A stretch of DNA of 16,516 bases from Flavobacteriaceae bacterium UBA3159 (GTDB lineage: Bacteria; Bacteroidota; Bacteroidia; Flavobacteriales; Flavobacteriaceae): contig DEYL01000047.1 in assembly GCA_002364535.1 (NCBI GenBank), positions 77,892 to 94,407 of the forward strand. Direction: 5' to 3'. The translations under genes and the position numbers were made by a program. Shown one piece after another: positions 15,570-16,516 of the stretch (positions are counted from its first letter, which is position 1; each line of letters opens with the position of its first letter). The notes under the pieces were generated by a model. That model searched no databases. It saw nothing but the letters and a program-made list of their open reading frames with translations, and was not told where the DNA came from.

Positions 15570-15577
15570 TATTTTTG
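15570..15577 (+). promoter_or_regulatory. -7 promoter box upstream of metG
   Basis: TATTTTTG fits TAnnTTTG and is followed by CCAAAAAA. It ends 13 bases before the metG ATG, giving a very short A-rich leader typical of Bacteroidota genes. No convincing -33 TTTG is present 19 bases upstream. Confidence 0.55.
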
Positions 15578-15590
15578 CCAAAAAATATAA

Positions 15591-16516
15591 ATGTCCTCGC
15601 AGCCAAAAAGATATACTGTTACTGCTGCTTTACCCTATACAAACGGCCCTATCCATATTGGCCATCTGGCCGGAGTTTATGTTCCTGCCGATATATATGT
15701 ACGCTATCTCAGGCTGAGAAAAAGAGATGTGGCCTTTATTTGTGGGAGTGACGAACACGGGGTAGCAATAGCGATCAAAGCCAAAAAAGAAGGAAAAACA
15801 CCGCAACAGGTGATTGATCATTACGATCAAATTATCCGTGAGGCTTTTAACAATTTTGGTATTTCATTTGACAATTACTCAAGAACTTCGAGGGCAGTTC
15901 ATCACGAAACAGCTGGAGAAATTTTTAAACAACTGGACGAGCAAGGTCAGTTTTTAGTCAAAAAGACTGAGCAATTGTATGATGCCGAAGCCAAAACTTT
16001 TTTGGCCGACAGATTTGTCACCGGAACCTGTCCGGTTTGTCAAAATACAGAAGCCTACGGTGACCAATGTGAATCCTGTGGAAGCTCACTCAGTGCAACG
16101 GATCTAATAAAGCCCAAATCTACCCTTTCGGGCAGTGTTCCTGAATTTAAAAAAACCAAACATTGGTTTTTACCCCTCGACCAATACGAGGCCTTTATTG
16201 AGGAGTGGATATTGAAAGGGCATAAAAAGGATTGGAAACCCAATGTTTACGGACAAGTCAAATCTTGGATCGACAATGGCTTGCAAGCCCGAGCGGTCAC
16301 TCGAGACCTGGACTGGGGCATCCCTGTGCCTGTGGATGGTGGAGCCGGAAAAGTGCTTTATGTTTGGTTTGATGCTCCTATTGGCTATATTTCCTCCACC
16401 AAGGAATGGGCCCAAAAGAAAAATATCGATTGGGAACCCTATTGGAAATCTGAAGACACCCAATTGGTGCACTTTATCGGAAAAGACAATATTGTTTTTC
16501 ATTGTATTATTTTCCC
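15591..16516 (+). CDS. metG: methionyl-tRNA synthetase, N-terminal part (runs off the window)
   Basis: The first 308 codons are present and the gene continues past the right edge. The enzyme charges tRNA-Met and initiator tRNA with methionine in the cytoplasm. The class I signature is HIGH at 22-25, preceded by TAALPYTNGPI. CGSDEHGVAIAIKA is the conserved block following the first Rossmann half. A zinc knuckle has Cys147, Cys150, Cys160 and Cys163 (CPVC and CESC). VWFDAPIGYIS and HFIGKDNIVFHCIIFP near the end are further class I MetRS blocks. The KMSKS loop and any C-terminal tRNA-binding domain lie outside. The ATG at 15591 is 13 bases after a promoter box, and nothing in the reading frame is broken. 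Confidence 0.97.
   Translation, partial: MSSQPKRYTVTAALPYTNGPIHIGHLAGVYVPADIYVRYLRLRKRDVAFICGSDEHGVAIAIKAKKEGKTPQQVIDHYDQIIREAFNNFGISFDNYSRTSRAVHHETAGEIFKQLDEQGQFLVKKTEQLYDAEAKTFLADRFVTGTCPVCQNTEAYGDQCESCGSSLSATDLIKPKSTLSGSVPEFKKTKHWFLPLDQYEAFIEEWILKGHKKDWKPNVYGQVKSWIDNGLQARAVTRDLDWGIPVPVDGGAGKVLYVWFDAPIGYISSTKEWAQKKNIDWEPYWKSEDTQLVHFIGKDNIVFHCIIF

Noticed and set aside
15630..16502. Minus-strand open frames opposite metG.
   Set aside because: The plus strand encodes clear MetRS motifs over the whole stretch, so these are shadows.

Overview
The window looks like chromosome from a member of the Bacteroidota (class not resolved). Three things point there. Promoter boxes fit the Bacteroidota consensus (TTTG about 19 bases before TAnnTTTG). 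Shine-Dalgarno sequences are absent before the starts I checked. DnaE carries an N-terminal proofreading exonuclease, an arrangement I associate with this phylum. Base composition looks moderate and even, and I see no mobile element, integrase, CRISPR array or phage gene.

Layout, left to right. (1) 2-75, minus: tRNA-Asp(GTC) with a full consensus promoter at 92-122. (2) 209-5990, minus: a tight six-gene sugar-catabolism operon. In transcription order it encodes a GH88-like unsaturated glucuronyl hydrolase, a sugar isomerase/epimerase-type TIM barrel, a Gfo/Idh/MocA dehydrogenase, an SDR oxidoreductase, a two-helix membrane protein resembling DUF3311, and a sodium:solute symporter. Gaps run from -4 to +8 bases, so co-transcription is very likely. 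(3) 6135-6158: a probable intrinsic terminator for trxA. (4) 6197-10946, minus: trxA, with its own promoter, downstream of dnaE. (5) 11079-14429, plus: mfd, divergent from dnaE. (6) 14426-15085, minus: an ACT-domain protein whose stop codon overlaps the mfd stop. (7) 15205-15511, minus: a broken UPF0102/YraN-type gene absent from a simple ORF scan, with one nonsense codon and one single-base frameshift. (8) 15591 to the window end, plus: the first 308 codons of metG.

The catabolic operon suggests uptake of a sugar acid or sugar derivative by sodium symport, cytoplasmic hydrolysis of an unsaturated uronide linkage, and two or three redox or isomerase steps. The exact substrate cannot be read from the sequence. 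The right half is replication, transcription-coupled repair and translation housekeeping.

I do not see a clear new defence or mobile system. The observations most worth checking are the decayed yraN, the mfd start codon sitting inside a promoter box, the uronide operon that lacks the classical kdu genes, and a DnaE whose PHP domain has lost metal-ligand positions while the fused exonuclease is intact.
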